From Verrucomicrobiaceae bacterium (GTDB taxonomy: Bacteria > Verrucomicrobiota > Verrucomicrobiia > Verrucomicrobiales > Verrucomicrobiaceae): a stretch of 34,146 nt of DNA. A program made the position numbers and the translations under genes. The notes below the pieces were generated by a model. It was not told the origin of the DNA, searched no databases, and saw only the letters and a list, made by a program, of their open reading frames with translations. The stretch spans positions 1 through 34,146 of the forward strand of contig JAEUHK010000012.1 in NCBI GenBank assembly GCA_016795465.1, read 5' to 3'. Positions 32,925 through 34,146 of the stretch are shown in pieces; positions within the stretch are counted from its first letter, which is position 1, and each line of letters starts with the position of its first letter.

Positions 32925-33836
32925 ATGCGCACCTACATCGCCTCCTTTCTCCTGCTTGCCTCCGCCGTCACGCTCTCCGCGGCGGACAAAATCAAGGTCC
33001 TCATCGTGGATGGCCAGAACAACCACAAGTGGGACATCACCACGCCCGTGCTGAAGCATGCGCTGGAGTCCAGCGGTGCCTTCACCGTCGATGTGAGCAC
33101 CTCGCCGCCGAAAGGATCGCCTCCCGAGGCCTGGCATGCCTTCAAGCCCGACTTCACCGCCTACCAAGCCGTCGTGAGCAATTACAACGGCGAGCCCTGG
33201 CCGCAGAACGTGCGCGATGCCTTCACGAAGTATGTCGCCGCCGGTGGTGGCTTTGTTTCCGTGCATGCCGCGAACAACTCCTTCCCCGACTGGAAGGAAT
33301 ACAACGACATGATCGGCGTGGGCGGCTGGGGCGGCCGGAATGAGAAAAGCGGCCCCTGGCTCTATGTGAAGGATGGCAAGCTCTTCCGCGACACCAGCGC
33401 CGGCAACGGCGGTGCCCATGGCCCGCAGCATGAATTCATCGTCGAGATCCAAAACAGCGATCACCCCATCACCCGCGGCCTGCCCAAGCGCTGGCTGCAT
33501 TGCAAAGACGAGCTCTACAGCAAGCTCCGCGGCCCGGCTGAGAACGTCGAGATCCTCTCCAGTGCGAAATCCGACCTCACCTCCGTGCAGGAGCCGAACA
33601 ACATGGTGCTCAAGTATCAGCAAGGCCGCGTCTTCCACACCACGCTGGGCCATGCCGACTACTCGATGCTCGACCGCGGCTTCTTCACCCTCCTGCAACG
33701 TGGCACCGAATGGGCCGCCACGGGCGATGTGAAGCAAACGGCGACCGTTCCCGCTGATTTCCCCACGGAAGCCGCTGTGAGCGTGGTGAAGCTGGAAGGC
33801 TATCCGAAGCAGGAAGCGCCAAAGCCGAAGAAGTGA
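32925..33836 (+). CDS. Secreted ThuA-like domain protein
   Basis: A 303-residue exported protein. The signal peptide is MRTYIASFLLLASAVTLSAA (cleaved near residue 20). The ThuA-like, glutamine-amidotransferase-like fold covers the rest: KIKVLIVDGQNNHKWDITTP, YQAVVSNYNGEPWPQNVRDA, GGGFVSVHAANNSFPDW, IQNSDHPITRGLP and VFHTTLGHADYSM. The family is named for trehalose utilisation but is mostly of unknown function; in Planctomycetes and Verrucomicrobia it accompanies DUF1080 and sugar-acting proteins, as in this window. The ATG at 32925 is chosen for the signal peptide. A bidirectional terminator follows. Confidence 0.9.
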   Translation: MRTYIASFLLLASAVTLSAADKIKVLIVDGQNNHKWDITTPVLKHALESSGAFTVDVSTSPPKGSPPEAWHAFKPDFTAYQAVVSNYNGEPWPQNVRDAFTKYVAAGGGFVSVHAANNSFPDWKEYNDMIGVGGWGGRNEKSGPWLYVKDGKLFRDTSAGNGGAHGPQHEFIVEIQNSDHPITRGLPKRWLHCKDELYSKLRGPAENVEILSSAKSDLTSVQEPNNMVLKYQQGRVFHTTLGHADYSMLDRGFFTLLQRGTEWAATGDVKQTATVPADFPTEAAVSVVKLEGYPKQEAPKPKK

Positions 33837-33851
33837 GGCTTCCGGGCACAA

Positions 33852-33877
33852 AAAATGGCGGCTTTCGCCGCCATTTT
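33852..33877. terminator. Bidirectional terminator between thuA-like gene and tRNA
   Basis: AAAATGGCGGC / GCCGCCATTTT form a perfect 11-bp stem with a TTTC loop. The A and T runs on both sides let it serve the ThuA-like gene on the plus strand and the tRNA on the minus strand. Confidence 0.88.
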
Positions 33878-33882
33878 GAAAG

Positions 33883-33958
<76 letters not shown>

Positions 33959-34099
33959 ATGTGTTGGAGGACGCGTGTGTTAGACGGCTGGAGAATGAAT
34001 GCAAGCTGGAATTTGCCTCCTTCGAAACCTCTTCGAAGCCGCGGGCGGTGAAACTTGCCGCTTGGCACTTCACACTTCTGCCGCAAACTCCGCGGCTCC

Positions 34100-34146
34100 A
34101 TGTCCGAAGCCGCCTCAAACGCCCCCGCCTCTCTCGATTTCATCCG
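34100..34146 (+). CDS. Start of a gene, possibly glutaminyl-tRNA synthetase (3'-truncated)
   Basis: An ATG opens a frame to the window end: MSEAASNAPASLDFI, with the next codon starting CG (Arg). The SLDFIR-like end recalls the N-terminus of glutaminyl-tRNA synthetases (NFIRQ in E. coli). Only 15 residues are visible, so this is a guess. Confidence 0.4.
   Translation, partial: MSEAASNAPASLDFI

Overview
The window looks like a chromosomal segment from a Verrucomicrobiota bacterium, most like the Verrucomicrobiaceae/Prosthecobacter group. This is inferred from gene content. There is a LamG/planctomycete-type cytochrome/DUF1549/DUF1553 giant protein, and there are DUF1080 and ThuA-like secreted proteins, a small PSCyt1-type lipoprotein and long secreted repeat proteins. 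Intergenic GAATGACGAAT-type repeats and GTTC-N-CTTTAG-N palindromes are also present. Most of the segment is GC-rich, except a small AT-richer island near 29.2-30.3 kb.

Layout. 1-7.6 kb: secreted or cell-surface proteins (a 5'-truncated cytochrome/DUF1549/DUF1553 protein, a 14-repeat propeller-like protein and a DUF1080 lipoprotein). 7.6-9.5 kb: an OppB/OppC-type ABC permease pair without its binding protein or ATPases. 9.6-13.3 kb: the transglutaminase-like / alpha-E / circularly permuted ATP-grasp trio, a widespread but functionally unresolved peptide-ligation cluster, with inverted repeat clusters in its gaps. 13.4-16.3 kb: a plus-strand operon of KDPG aldolase, a KDG-type sugar kinase and an O-antigen-ligase-like membrane protein, facing a PlsC acyltransferase. 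17-19.2 kb: a secreted IPT/TIG-domain protein. 19.5-23.8 kb: a minus-strand run of cytochrome lipoprotein, DinG-like helicase and a protein with a C-terminal Suppressor-of-fused domain. 23.9-26.1 kb: a second PfkB kinase, an EF-P-family factor with Arg at the loop tip, and a small c-type cytochrome. 26.2-29.0 kb: an M48 protease divergent from a carboxynorspermidine decarboxylase (nspC). 31.6-34.1 kb: a CorC-family transporter, a ThuA-like protein, tRNA-Lys(CTT) and possibly the first codons of glnS.

Three places stand out. (1) nspC carries an in-frame insertion of about 240 codons encoding a domain that resembles the kinase-like domain of polyvalent proteins. Inside the insert a 56-codon ORF in another frame has better codon use than the fusion frame, and its stop overlaps a TTG at the start of the kinase-like region. 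The insert may be a two-gene module lodged inside a polyamine gene. (2) At 29.2-30.3 kb two small AT-richer exported-protein genes flank a convincing integron-type attC site. No integrase is seen, so this looks like a relic cassette pair; the left cassette end is interrupted by a MITE-like element. (3) At 30.85-31.22 kb there is a non-coding array of about 17 degenerate 21-22-bp units, ending in 44-bp higher-order repeats. It resembles no element class I can name.
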